From DATDRS01 sp035291605 (GTDB taxonomy: Bacteria > Chloroflexota > Anaerolineae > Anaerolineales > UBA6663): 38,134 bases of DNA. Positions 22,973 to 30,864 of the stretch are shown here, in pieces; position 1 is the stretch's first letter, and each line of letters starts with the position of its first letter. Made by a program: the position numbers and the translations under genes. The stretch lies in contig DATDRS010000499.1 of the NCBI GenBank assembly GCA_035291605.1, forward strand, positions 1 to 38,134, written 5' to 3'. The notes below the pieces were generated by a model, which saw only the letters and a list, made by a program, of their open reading frames with translations, searched no databases and had not been told where the DNA came from.

Positions 22973-23806
22973 CTACGCCGCCGTCGTCGTCACTTTCAAG
23001 GTCATCAGGGGCGCTTGCGTCATCTGACCGTCGTGGTCGCGCAACAGCACGTAGCCCTGTTCGCGATCCATGAAGGCATAGTGCGCCTTCACTTCTTCGT
23101 TGAAACGTTCCGCCAAACGTATGCTCAGCGCAGCGACGTCTTTCGCCGCTGTGAGGATCAGAAAAGTGTCGTTGGCCGCATGGCCGATAAAGTCGTCCGC
23201 CGTCCCGGCCGCATGGACGATTTCGCGCAGGAGGTGCGCCGCGAACTTCAGCACGTCGTCGCCTGCCGCAAAACCGTTCAAATCCACAAAGGGGCGGAAT
23301 GAGTCGATGCGGCACTCCATCTTCCACCAGCCCGGCTGCCCGGCCAGCCGCTTGAGCTGGTCGCCGATCAGGTTGCTGGTCGGCAGGCCGGTGCGCGGGT
23401 CGAGCGTATTGTCGCGCTCGGAGCGCGCGATGAGGTTTTTCACCCGCAGCCGCAGTTCCTCCAGATCGTAGGGCTTGGTGACGTAGTCCTGCGCCCCGGC
23501 GCTCAACCCGGCCAGGCGGTCGCTGGCCGCGGCCCTCTCCGTCAGAAAGACGATGGGGATGTGGCTGGTGCGCGGAGAGGCGCGCAGGGCTTTGCACACG
23601 GCCAGGCCATCCATCTCCGGCAAAACAATGTCGAGCAGGATCAGGTCGGGGGCCTGCTTGCGGGCGGCTTCCAGGGCCTCCGGGCCGCGCAAGGCGATTT
23701 GCACCGCGTAGCCGTGGCCGGTGAAATACGACTTGAGCAAACTCGAATTATCCGGATCGTCCTCGACAACCAGCAATGTGTGGGTGCGTGAATTGGCGCC
23801 AGCCAT
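22973..23806 (-). CDS. Response regulator with receiver and degenerate GGDEF-like domain (first copy)
   Basis: 277 residues, the same plan as its downstream neighbour, with long shared stretches (TSHIPI, DPRTGLPT, FIGH). Phospho-acceptor is Asp59 (LILLDIVLPEMDG), the lysine is in YVTKPYDLEE. The GGDEF signature is eroded to AANDTF, so it is most likely catalytically dead and may bind nucleotide or partner proteins. The start ATG at 23806 shares a base with the TGA of the upstream acyl-ACP-reductase-like gene (TGATG), so the two are translationally coupled. Confidence 0.87.
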   Translation of the reverse strand: MAGANSRTHTLLVVEDDPDNSSLLKSYFTGHGYAVQIALRGPEALEAARKQAPDLILLDIVLPEMDGLAVCKALRASPRTSHIPIVFLTERAAASDRLAGLSAGAQDYVTKPYDLEELRLRVKNLIARSERDNTLDPRTGLPTSNLIGDQLKRLAGQPGWWKMECRIDSFRPFVDLNGFAAGDDVLKFAAHLLREIVHAAGTADDFIGHAANDTFLILTAAKDVAALSIRLAERFNEEVKAHYAFMDREQGYVLLRDHDGQMTQAPLMTLKVTTTAA

Positions 23807-24900
23807 CAATGCTTCTCCCGCGCGCGTTGCGCCGCCAGGCGGACGCGCTCAATCTGTGCGGGCGTCACCGCGCGCTCAAACGAACGAAACCCGCCGAGTC
23901 TAAAGCCGTGCCTGGCCGCAATCTGCGCGATCGTCTCCACCTGCTCGACGGTGATGTTTTTGCCCAGCGTATAACTCTCGAAGCGGCCCTCTAAAGCCAG
24001 AGCCATGGTTTCAGCCATGCAGGCGTAGGCCATGCCGGGTGGAAAACCGAAATTGAAATTGAACTTCACGTCGCCTGGCGTCGCCACCATGCCCCCGTCA
24101 ATCACCAGCACGTCGTCGCGCGCAGCCGCCACCTGCGCCGAGACGTCGCGCGGGCGCGCCACATCGCACACGACCGCGCCGGGCTTCAAATGCTCCGGCT
24201 CGATCACCGTGTCCACCGCGCTCGTCACCGTCAGGATGAGGTCGGCCTCGGCGAGGGCTTTCATCCCGGTCGAGATGTTTACCTGCGCCATCGCGCGCGG
24301 CGAGGCCGCAATCCGTTCGCGGACGGCTTCGAGCGCGGCGGTGCGGCGCCCGACCAGCCACAGTCGCGCCACATCGCGCGCGATCAATTCCGCGGACACC
24401 GCGCCAATCGCGCCGGTTGCGCCGACGACGGCCGCCGTGGCCCGCCCCAACGGGATTTCCATCACACGCGCCGCCTCACGAACCGCTTCGACGGCCATCG
24501 CCACCGTATACGAGTCGCCCGTGGTGACCGGGATGGAAAGGTGCTTGGAAATGGTGATCCCCGCATCCCCGATGACCGACGTGAACGCGCCGAGGCCGAG
24601 AAGCCGCGCGCCTAAACCTTCCGCTAACCTTCCCGTCTGTATTATTTTACGGTACACAGTCCTTTCGGGCAATTCCAACATCCGCGCGGGCGTGTAGGGG
24701 CACGCCACGAACCAGCCGGAAATTTCCTTGTGGGTGGCCGCCGAACGGAGGCCGTGGATTTCTGAGATGTAAACTGGGGGGAAGAACGTGCTGAAGAAAT
24801 TGATCTGCTTGACGCTGAGGTACTTCCCCAGCAGCGGAAACTTGCGGCTCACATCCCGTTTCGGATCAATGGGATGGATGATGAAGGCGAAGGTGTCCAC
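23806..24900 (-). CDS. Long-chain acyl-[acyl-carrier-protein] reductase-like protein
   Basis: 364 residues. It aligns in outline with cyanobacterial acyl-ACP reductase (AAR): LGAFTSVIGDAG and the TTGDSYT segment, a Rossmann loop VGATGAIGAVSAEL (about 190), EADLILTVTSAVDTVI, VLVIDGGMVATPGDV, and the active-site region MAYACMAETM with Cys294, the same position as the acylated cysteine of the Synechococcus elongatus enzyme; ITVEQVETIAQIAARHGF closes it. AAR reduces acyl-ACP to a fatty aldehyde with NADPH. Substrate here is inferred. The GTG start at 24900 is seven bases after the upstream stop; no strong Shine-Dalgarno. Confidence 0.72.
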   Translation of the reverse strand: MDTFAFIIHPIDPKRDVSRKFPLLGKYLSVKQINFFSTFFPPVYISEIHGLRSAATHKEISGWFVACPYTPARMLELPERTVYRKIIQTGRLAEGLGARLLGLGAFTSVIGDAGITISKHLSIPVTTGDSYTVAMAVEAVREAARVMEIPLGRATAAVVGATGAIGAVSAELIARDVARLWLVGRRTAALEAVRERIAASPRAMAQVNISTGMKALAEADLILTVTSAVDTVIEPEHLKPGAVVCDVARPRDVSAQVAAARDDVLVIDGGMVATPGDVKFNFNFGFPPGMAYACMAETMALALEGRFESYTLGKNITVEQVETIAQIAARHGFRLGGFRSFERAVTPAQIERVRLAAQRAREKH

Positions 24901-24907
24901 ATTGGCT

Positions 24908-26206
24908 TTACCACGTCTCCGCGATCTTCTCGCCCTTGCGCGGATAGAGCCGCTTGTGCAGATGGGCGGCCCGCGTGTGGTGGTGATCGCTTTCCTCGTA
25001 GGTGATGTTTTTGTCAATGATGCGCCGCGCCTGCGAGGCGAAGAGGACGACGTCGGACTCGACGGTGCGCGCGGGGTAAATAATCATCCCGGAACCGATG
25101 CGGCAGTTGTGGCCCACGCAGCCGCCCAGCACCGGCGCGCTGGCTTCCTTGAGTTCCCCGTTGGCGTTCAGCGCGCGGATGGGCGCCGGGAGCAGGTTGT
25201 AATCGGTGAACGTGTTGCCCGCGCCGATGAAGGTGCGCCGCCCGACGACACACATTTGCAGGCAGGTATTCTGCGCCACGATCGCGTAATCCATGAGCGT
25301 CGTCAGGAAGAGCGAAGCGCGGAAGGGCAGGAACGCGCCGTCGCCGACGGTGGAGAGCATGAGCTGGCAGCCCTGCGAGATATTCACGTTGTCGCCGATG
25401 GTGCAGTTCTCGATCACCGCCCCTGCGCCGATGGTACAGTGGTCGCCGATGGTAGCAGGGCCGTGAATCACCGCCGACGGGTCAATCGAGCAGTTGCGCC
25501 CGATCTTCACCAGCTCCGAGCACTCCAGCACCTGCTTTTGCTCGAGCAGGGCGTGCCAGAGCACCTGGAGCTTGTAGAGGCTGTCCCGGTTGATGCGCTC
25601 CTCAAAACGCGCGCCGCGTTTCCACACGCCGTAGACGGCGTCGGCGATGTAGATGTGCACCCACGCGTCAATGGCGATCAATCCCCGCAGGGGGACCTGA
25701 AAGACCAGCTCGCCGCCCTCGCTGGACATATAGGTCGGGACGCGGTAATAGCCCAGTTCGCGCGTCTGGAAGTCTATGACGACTGGATGGGGATCAGGTC
25801 GCACATCCCCTACCGGGGACTCGACGCCGTTGGGGAAGTACCACAGGTCGGCGAGGTAGAGGTTGTCTTCTTTGGTATAGGAGGTGGAGAGGGGGAGCGC
25901 GTGCTGGACAAAAGTCTTGTTGTCCGGCGAGAAGGCGGCGCGGCAGGGGCCGCCGAGCTTTTTGGCGGCGGTCAGGAAAGCGTCAATGTATTCCTGGTCA
26001 AAATACAGGTTATCGCGGTGGACGAGGGACTCGACGTCATCCTGGGGAATGAAGTCGAAGCCGGGAACTTCGATTTCCTGTGTGGTGTACCGGGCCAGCG
26101 TGTCGCGCTGATGCAGCCAGAGCGGCTTGTTCTGGATCCTGAGATCGCGCGCCTCTTCGTTGAAAGGATGGATATGCCGGTCATCGCGGATGATGATCTT
26201 GCGCAT
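24908..26206 (-). CDS. Left-handed beta-helix (hexapeptide-repeat) acyl/nucleotidyl-transferase-like protein
   Basis: 432 residues. The C-terminal half carries hexapeptide turns (IGRNCSIDPSAVIHGPATIGDHCTIGAGAVIENCTIGDNVNISQ in outline, about 240-290; VGRRTFIGAGNTF; LGGCVGHNCRIGSGMIIYP), the trimeric beta-helix of GlmU/LpxA-like enzymes. The N-terminal ~230 residues are not a nucleotidyltransferase and I do not recognise them. No catalytic histidine can be fixed. It starts the block that continues with the acyl-ACP-reductase-like gene seven bases away, so the two may act on the same lipid; GAGG precedes the ATG. A promoter lies at 26233-26261. Confidence 0.68.
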   Translation of the reverse strand: MRKIIIRDDRHIHPFNEEARDLRIQNKPLWLHQRDTLARYTTQEIEVPGFDFIPQDDVESLVHRDNLYFDQEYIDAFLTAAKKLGGPCRAAFSPDNKTFVQHALPLSTSYTKEDNLYLADLWYFPNGVESPVGDVRPDPHPVVIDFQTRELGYYRVPTYMSSEGGELVFQVPLRGLIAIDAWVHIYIADAVYGVWKRGARFEERINRDSLYKLQVLWHALLEQKQVLECSELVKIGRNCSIDPSAVIHGPATIGDHCTIGAGAVIENCTIGDNVNISQGCQLMLSTVGDGAFLPFRASLFLTTLMDYAIVAQNTCLQMCVVGRRTFIGAGNTFTDYNLLPAPIRALNANGELKEASAPVLGGCVGHNCRIGSGMIIYPARTVESDVVLFASQARRIIDKNITYEESDHHHTRAAHLHKRLYPRKGEKIAETW

Positions 26207-26232
26207 AGGACCTCGCGGTCAGCCTGTCCATG

Positions 26233-26261
26233 ATGATACCCTCATCCTACCACAAAGGCAA
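26233..26261 (-). promoter_or_regulatory. Sigma70-type promoter of the hexapeptide/AAR/regulator block
   Basis: On the minus strand TTGCCT (26261-26256), a 17-bp spacer and TATCAT (26238-26233), about 30 bases before the ATG at 26206. It would drive the hexapeptide protein, the AAR-like gene and the coupled response regulators. Confidence 0.58.
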
Positions 26262-26320
26262 AAACCTGTACGCGCGTAATGGTTAGTTTCTCGTCAGAAA
26301 ATTTGCGTTGACCGGGTTGG

Positions 26321-26974
26321 TCAGTCGAGCGGTTTCTTGTCAATCACAAACGTGCACGCCTCGTCGCCGCAGGCGACGCACGCGGTCTCCTGGACCTCGA
26401 AATTTTTGCCGCCGCTCACCCAATAGAGCGATTCTTGGAGGATGCCCACCGCCAGGTAGCAGCAGGGCGTATCGGACTGGCGGCCCCAGCACATCGGGCA
26501 GCGCGTATTGTGCCAGATGAACCGGTCGGGTTCCTCGCCCAGCGTCACCACCTGATCGGTGAATTTATTGAAGGTCTCGGCGAACACGTCGGCCCCCACT
26601 TTCAATTTCATCATCAGGGGCAGCAGCCGGAAGGCAAGGTCGGCGATGCCCAGCACGGGGCCGAATTCCTTGATGCCGTACTTGAAGCACGCCCGCCCGG
26701 CCCGCAGGGCCAGGCCGCGCCCGCCGCGCGGCCCGTACATTTCGTCCAGCGACTGCATCATCGCCCCCAGCTCCTCGAAGCTGATCTGCCGGTCAAAATT
26801 GTTCGGCGGGAAATTGTTCACCAGGTGGCGCAGTTTGGCCAGGTTGAGCACGGCGTTCACGCCGTTGCGGCCCATCACTTCTTCCATGGCGAGCAGGATG
26901 ATGCGCACCATTTTGTTCGGATAGTACAGATGTGAGCCATTCACCACGGCGGGGAAGGGGGCGGGCAAACTCAT
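26321..26974 (-). CDS. V4R (4-vinyl reductase) domain protein
   Basis: 217 residues. The C-terminal half is a V4R domain: GEEPDRFIWHNTRCPMCWG, CCYLAVGILQESLYWVSGG, and a closing cysteine cluster ETACVACGDEACTFVIDKKP. The domain occurs in BchJ-type proteins and in regulators of aromatic and hydrocarbon metabolism, where it binds small hydrophobic ligands; the conserved Cys/His residues suggest metal binding. A catalytic role is not implied. Start at 26974, nine bases after GGAGG and four bases after the stop of the hydrolase gene, so the two are co-translated. The earlier frame from 27031 overlaps the hydrolase. Confidence 0.78.
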   Translation of the reverse strand: MSLPAPFPAVVNGSHLYYPNKMVRIILLAMEEVMGRNGVNAVLNLAKLRHLVNNFPPNNFDRQISFEELGAMMQSLDEMYGPRGGRGLALRAGRACFKYGIKEFGPVLGIADLAFRLLPLMMKLKVGADVFAETFNKFTDQVVTLGEEPDRFIWHNTRCPMCWGRQSDTPCCYLAVGILQESLYWVSGGKNFEVQETACVACGDEACTFVIDKKPLD

Positions 26975-26978
26975 CCCG

Positions 26979-27764
26979 TTAGCCCTCCAGAAAAGATTTG
27001 ATGAGCGTGAGATATTTCTCCGGCTCGTCAATCATGGGGAAGTGCCCCGAGTTCGGCATGATTTCGATGCGGGCCTGCCTGACGCCCGCGCGCAACAGTT
27101 CGTGCTGCTTCGGCTGGACGATCACGTCGCGCGCGCCATAGATGCCCATCGTCGGGACGTGAACCGCGCCGAGGAGCGGACGCAGGTCGGTGCGGCGCAG
27201 CGAACCGATGCTGCTGAAAAAAGACTCGACGGTCGTGCTGGACACGTCGCGGATCACCATGGGATACCAGCGCTTGTATTCGCGGGTGATGCGCGGCGCG
27301 AAGAGGCGGATACCGGCCTTGAGCGCGGAGGGCGTGCGGCGGGCCAGCGACCCGATCCACGGCACACCGGCCAGTTGCAGAAAGATGGACAGCGACGACC
27401 CGACGATAGGCGAACCGATGACGCAAACTTTCCTCACGCGGTCCGGGTAATTGATGGTGGTTCCCAGGCTCGTGGTGCCGCCCATCGAGTGACCGATGAG
27501 CGGGGCGGACACGATGCCGAGCGCGTCCATGAATTGAGCGACGAGCGCCATGAAGTCACTGAGGGCGTACGACTCGCGCTTCTTCCCGGATTCGCCAAAA
27601 CCCCAGAAGTCCAGGGCATAACAGCGATACTGGCCGGCGAGGGCTTCCATCGTGGGCTGCCAGAGGCCCCACGAGCCGACCCAACCATGCAAGAGGATGA
27701 CGGGCGTGCCATGGCCATATGTTTCGTAATGAACGATGCCTTGATCAGTAACGATAGAGCTCAC
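26979..27764 (-). CDS. Alpha/beta hydrolase, intact catalytic triad
   Basis: 261 residues, a clear paralogue of the protein at 13861. The oxyanion loop (HGWVGSWGLWQPTMEAL), nucleophile elbow with Ser (PLIGHSMGGTT, near residue 95), acid Asp (YGARDVIVQ) and His (NSGHFPMIDEP) are all in place. Esterase, lipase or haloalkane-type chemistry all fit; the substrate is unknown. It starts with a GTG at 27764 after the GTPase gene and is coupled to the V4R gene downstream. Confidence 0.88.
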   Translation of the reverse strand: MSSIVTDQGIVHYETYGHGTPVILLHGWVGSWGLWQPTMEALAGQYRCYALDFWGFGESGKKRESYALSDFMALVAQFMDALGIVSAPLIGHSMGGTTSLGTTINYPDRVRKVCVIGSPIVGSSLSIFLQLAGVPWIGSLARRTPSALKAGIRLFAPRITREYKRWYPMVIRDVSSTTVESFFSSIGSLRRTDLRPLLGAVHVPTMGIYGARDVIVQPKQHELLRAGVRQARIEIMPNSGHFPMIDEPEKYLTLIKSFLEG

Positions 27765-27815
27765 TGGACGCGGCCTCGTTTCCTCGGCTGGAGCTCGCCC
27801 TGGCGTGGGGCGGCG

Positions 27816-28349
27816 TTATTGGGTTTCCATCTCGGCCAGGATGGAATAGAGGAGCTCAAGCAGGACGTTCTTGACTTTTTCTTTGTCCGTGGCCGTGCAC
27901 GACAGGAGTTTCACCGCCGGGTCGAGCCGTAGCGCAATCCGCAGGTCTTCCAGCTCCCAGGCCTCGGACAAATCCTGCTTGTTGGCAGCCACCACGTAGG
28001 GGGTAGGGGCGTAGGCCCGGAAGGTTTCGAGGATGCTCTTGGCCTCGCGGAACGTCTCAGGGCGGGTGCTGTCCACCATCACCACGAAACCCAGCATGCC
28101 CTCCGAGAGGATCTCCCACATGAAGTCGAACCGTTTCTGGCCGGGCGTGCCGAACAGGTACAACACCAGTTCATTGTCCACCGTGATGCGGCCAAAGTCC
28201 ATCGCCACCGTCGTGCTTTCCTTGATCTTCTCCGCCTCGGAGGAAATCTTCCGCTCGGTGGCGACGACGTCAATCTCGCTGATGGACTGGATGAACTGAG
28301 TCTTGCCTGAGCTGAAAGGGCCCGTAATGACCATTTTGACAGCTTGCAT
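27816..28349 (-). CDS. Small Ras-like GTPase (Mgl/Arf-like)
   Basis: 177 residues with a complete G domain: P-loop GPFSSGKT (10-17), switch-I threonine in ESTTVAMDFG, the G3 motif LFGTPGQKRF (a bacterial MglA-type variant of DxxG), the G4 motif NKQD and a G5-like SCTATD. Such GTPases act with roadblock/DUF4388 proteins in polarity or signalling. It lies 53 bases downstream of the DUF4388 gene, from which it is probably cotranscribed. Confidence 0.88.
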   Translation of the reverse strand: MQAVKMVITGPFSSGKTQFIQSISEIDVVATERKISSEAEKIKESTTVAMDFGRITVDNELVLYLFGTPGQKRFDFMWEILSEGMLGFVVMVDSTRPETFREAKSILETFRAYAPTPYVVAANKQDLSEAWELEDLRIALRLDPAVKLLSCTATDKEKVKNVLLELLYSILAEMETQ

Positions 28350-28402
28350 GAGGCCTCGTCCTTTATGATTCCAAGAGCAACGGTTTCAGGTTAACAATCA
28401 CA

Positions 28403-29248
28403 TCAGAGCGCTTTGATGCGCGCAATCAACTTGTTGACCACGCCTGCCTGCGCCGCTTTGCCCTCCGGCGTGGCCGCGGCGGCGGCCGCCTTGCGCCCGG
28501 CCGAAGTCATCGGCTGAGGCCGCGCCATGCCTTCGGGGCGGACGATCTCGACCAACCCGGCCTGCAACAGGCCGTAGACGACCTTGCGGATTTCCAGGTC
28601 GCTCATGTTGTTGGCCTTGGCGATGGCCTTCATCGAGTTCTTGGGGTTGATAAAGGAAACCACGCGCCACTCTTCCACGCTCAGGTTCATGTTGCGGATG
28701 TTCGCGGCATTCGGGCGGTCGGTGAACTTCAGCGCCATGTCGAGGTTAGGGAGTTCCTCGTTGAGCAGCTCCCACTCCTTCATGCGGCGCGCGCCTTCCA
28801 TAATCACATTCTCGAGGTCAATGGGCACCGTGATCTTGTCGTCGCCAGGCATCAGCGCCGGCTCGAAACGGAACATACCCTCGACCCACGTGAAGAGGCG
28901 ATAGACCACCTCCGTCGTGTGGTTCTTGATACTGCTGATGATGTCGCCCTGGCTGGCGTAGCCAGCGTTGATCAGCAGCAGGCCCAGTTCTTTATCCGTC
29001 GCGTTCGCCGCGCGGGCCCGGAGGGCCTTCGCTTGCTCCCCGGTGAGCTTGCCGGCCCTGTGCAAGATCGTCGTCAAGCTGCCGTCGTCCTGTCCCATCG
29101 CGGCATAAACCAGCTTGCCGTTGCGGAAGGACATCTGGGCGCCCTGTCTTGGCCCCTCGATCACCAGAGTGCCAGTTTTCTTGGCGAGGTTAATCAGGTT
29201 GAGCAATTGTGTGGTGGAAAAATCGCGCAGGTTGCCCTTGAGCGCCAT
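28403..29248 (-). CDS. DUF4388 (PATAN) domain protein
   Basis: 281 residues. The N-terminal region LKGNLRDFSTTQLLNLINLAKKTGTLVIEGPRQGAQMSFRNGKLVYA is a typical DUF4388 start and is followed by the characteristic EVVYRLFTWVEGMFRFEP. The C-terminal part (about 185-245) looks like a winged-helix (LSVEEWRVVSFINPKNSMKAIAKANNMSDLEIRKVVYGLLQAGLVEIVRP), and an Ala/Lys tail closes it. Members link small GTPases and two-component signalling. First gene of the operon driven from 29300-29328. Confidence 0.85.
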   Translation of the reverse strand: MALKGNLRDFSTTQLLNLINLAKKTGTLVIEGPRQGAQMSFRNGKLVYAAMGQDDGSLTTILHRAGKLTGEQAKALRARAANATDKELGLLLINAGYASQGDIISSIKNHTTEVVYRLFTWVEGMFRFEPALMPGDDKITVPIDLENVIMEGARRMKEWELLNEELPNLDMALKFTDRPNAANIRNMNLSVEEWRVVSFINPKNSMKAIAKANNMSDLEIRKVVYGLLQAGLVEIVRPEGMARPQPMTSAGRKAAAAAATPEGKAAQAGVVNKLIARIKAL

Positions 29249-29299
29249 TCAGACCTCTGCCGTGCGGATGGTCGTTGAGAACTGACCCGAAACGCGGCG

Positions 29300-29328
29300 A
29301 TTATACAAGCAAGGGATAGGCTAGTCAA
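29300..29328 (-). promoter_or_regulatory. Strong sigma70-type promoter of the DUF4388-GTPase-hydrolase-V4R operon
   Basis: On the minus strand TTGACT (29328-29323), 17-bp spacer, TATAAT (29305-29300). Only one mismatch in the -35 and none in the -10, with optimal spacing; the best promoter in the window. The leader is about 45 bases. Confidence 0.82.
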
Positions 29329-29442
29329 ACAAATGACCTAATCGGCAGGCCGCGCCGTGGAGAATGGCGGCCCGACTGTGTTAGAATTCCGCCCGCATCG
29401 GGGCGCGCCGTCCCGATGATTCTTGTCTGGAGGCTTTCACGA

Positions 29443-30774
29443 ATGTTGCGTTTGCTTGGTTCACGTCTCATCCTCGGGACGTTGGTGGGCGCCTGGCTCC
29501 TGGCGGCGTGCGGCGGGCCCCCTCCCACGACCCCACCCCCCGCCGTCGTCACCGTGTACCGCGCGGGAACGCCGACCTCGGCGGCTAAACCAGGCGGAAC
29601 GCCTGTTCCCATCGGATTGACGCCTGGCGCTGGCGGGTCTCAGGCCACTCCTAACGCGGCCACCGCCATCCCGGTGTATGGGCCGGATGCGTTCCCGGAT
29701 AACGTCAACCCGCTGACGGGCCAAGTCGTTGACCCGGCGAAAATCAGCCGCCTCCCCGTCGCGATCAAAATTTCGAATTTCCCTTACAGCGTGCGCCCGC
29801 AGTTCGGCCTCTCCCTCGCCGATGCGGTCGTTGAGCATCAGGCGGAGGCCGGACTGACGCGCTTTACCGCCGTGTTTCTGCAAAATGACGCCGCCAAGGT
29901 CGGCTCGATCCGCTCGGCGCGCTATATTGACACCGAGATCGCGCCCATCTTCGGCGCGCTGCTCGTCACTTCCGGCTCCAGCCTGGGGACGATGGGGCAT
30001 CTGCGCTCCAGTCCGTGGTTCCAGGGCGCGCACGCGTGGCGGCTGGTCTCGGAGGAGACGCACTATGGCTGTCCGCCGCTGTGCCGCGAGACTCCGGATG
30101 ACGCGAATACGCTCTTCGCCAACACCGACGCGCTGCGCGCGGCGACGGCGGCGCAGGGCGGCGCCCGCGCCGACCTGTCCGGCTTCGCCTTTACCGCGGC
30201 GGCGTCGGCCGGCGGCGTCCCCGCGACTCAGGTCCTGATTGACTTCTCGCTCGCGGCGCACGTGGACTGGCGCTACAACCCCGGCGGCGGCGTGTACGAA
30301 CGCTGGCAGGAGAAAGACTCCAGCGGCGAGATGATCGCGCACATGGACGCGCTGACGAACAAACCGATCACCGCCGCCAGCGTCGTCCTGCTTCAGGTCC
30401 ATCACGTCAACAATTTTGTCCCCGAGGATTTCCGCGACGGCGGCAACTGCGGGCTGGAGATTCAACTGTGGACCATCGGCCCGGCCAAAGTGTTCCGCGA
30501 CGGCCAAATGTTCGAGGGCACGTGGCAGCGCGACCAGACGACGAACTGGAAGCTCCGCGTTCTGGACCACGCGGGGCAAGTGATCCCCTTCAAGCCGGGC
30601 AACACGTGGATTGATATCGTCGGCCTGACGGCGGTGACGGCGCTTAACGGCTCGACCTACACGGTGACGAACAAGGTGCCGGACACCAAGACGGATTGCC
30701 CCATCCCGCCGACCGAGACGCCCACCATCACGCCGGAGGGCTTCATCGCGCCGACTGAGACGCCGACGCCTTGA
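29443..30774 (+). CDS. DUF3048 lipoprotein (YerB-like)
   Basis: 443 residues. A lipoprotein signal peptide ends in LLAAC with Cys23 as the lipidated residue, followed by a Pro/Thr-rich spacer. The DUF3048 core follows (NPLTGQVVDPAKISRLPVAIKISN, VEHQAEAGLTRFTAVF, VGSIRSARYID, LLVTSGSSLGTMGHLRS). A DUF3048 C-terminal domain and a Pro/Thr tail end the protein. Function of the family is unknown; members are envelope-attached. I chose the ATG at 29443, eleven bases after GGAGG; an upstream ATG at 29416 lacks a ribosome site. Lgt at 36774 would process it. Confidence 0.88.
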   Translation: MLRLLGSRLILGTLVGAWLLAACGGPPPTTPPPAVVTVYRAGTPTSAAKPGGTPVPIGLTPGAGGSQATPNAATAIPVYGPDAFPDNVNPLTGQVVDPAKISRLPVAIKISNFPYSVRPQFGLSLADAVVEHQAEAGLTRFTAVFLQNDAAKVGSIRSARYIDTEIAPIFGALLVTSGSSLGTMGHLRSSPWFQGAHAWRLVSEETHYGCPPLCRETPDDANTLFANTDALRAATAAQGGARADLSGFAFTAAASAGGVPATQVLIDFSLAAHVDWRYNPGGGVYERWQEKDSSGEMIAHMDALTNKPITAASVVLLQVHHVNNFVPEDFRDGGNCGLEIQLWTIGPAKVFRDGQMFEGTWQRDQTTNWKLRVLDHAGQVIPFKPGNTWIDIVGLTAVTALNGSTYTVTNKVPDTKTDCPIPPTETPTITPEGFIAPTETPTP

Positions 30775-30820
30775 TGGTTTTGTCAATGGATGGAGCGGAT
30801 CAGGGGATGGGATGAAGATG

Positions 30821-30856
30821 AAGAGCCGCCGGTAGTATTCGGCGGCTCTTTTTGTT
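30821..30856. terminator. Bidirectional terminator between DUF3048 and kinase genes
   Basis: A stem AAGAGCCGCCG/CGGCGGCTCTT with loop GTAGTATT, followed on the plus strand by TTTTGTTG. The perfect 11-bp arm and T-tract make it a strong plus-strand terminator; on the minus strand it would also serve the convergent kinase gene, with a weaker tail. Confidence 0.88.
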
Positions 30857-30864
30857 GTCGGCTA

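Noticed and set aside
24788..26233. 481-codon plus-strand frame over the hexapeptide protein gene
   Set aside because: Antisense mirror; the minus strand has hexapeptide turns, a promoter and ribosome site.
29396..29425. ATCGGG/CCCGAT hairpin before the DUF3048 gene as a riboswitch or attenuator
   Set aside because: Only six base pairs and no T-run or conserved motif; too weak to report.
29461..30786. 441-codon minus-strand frame over the DUF3048 gene
   Set aside because: Antisense mirror of a lipoprotein with a signal peptide and family motifs; runs into a terminator.
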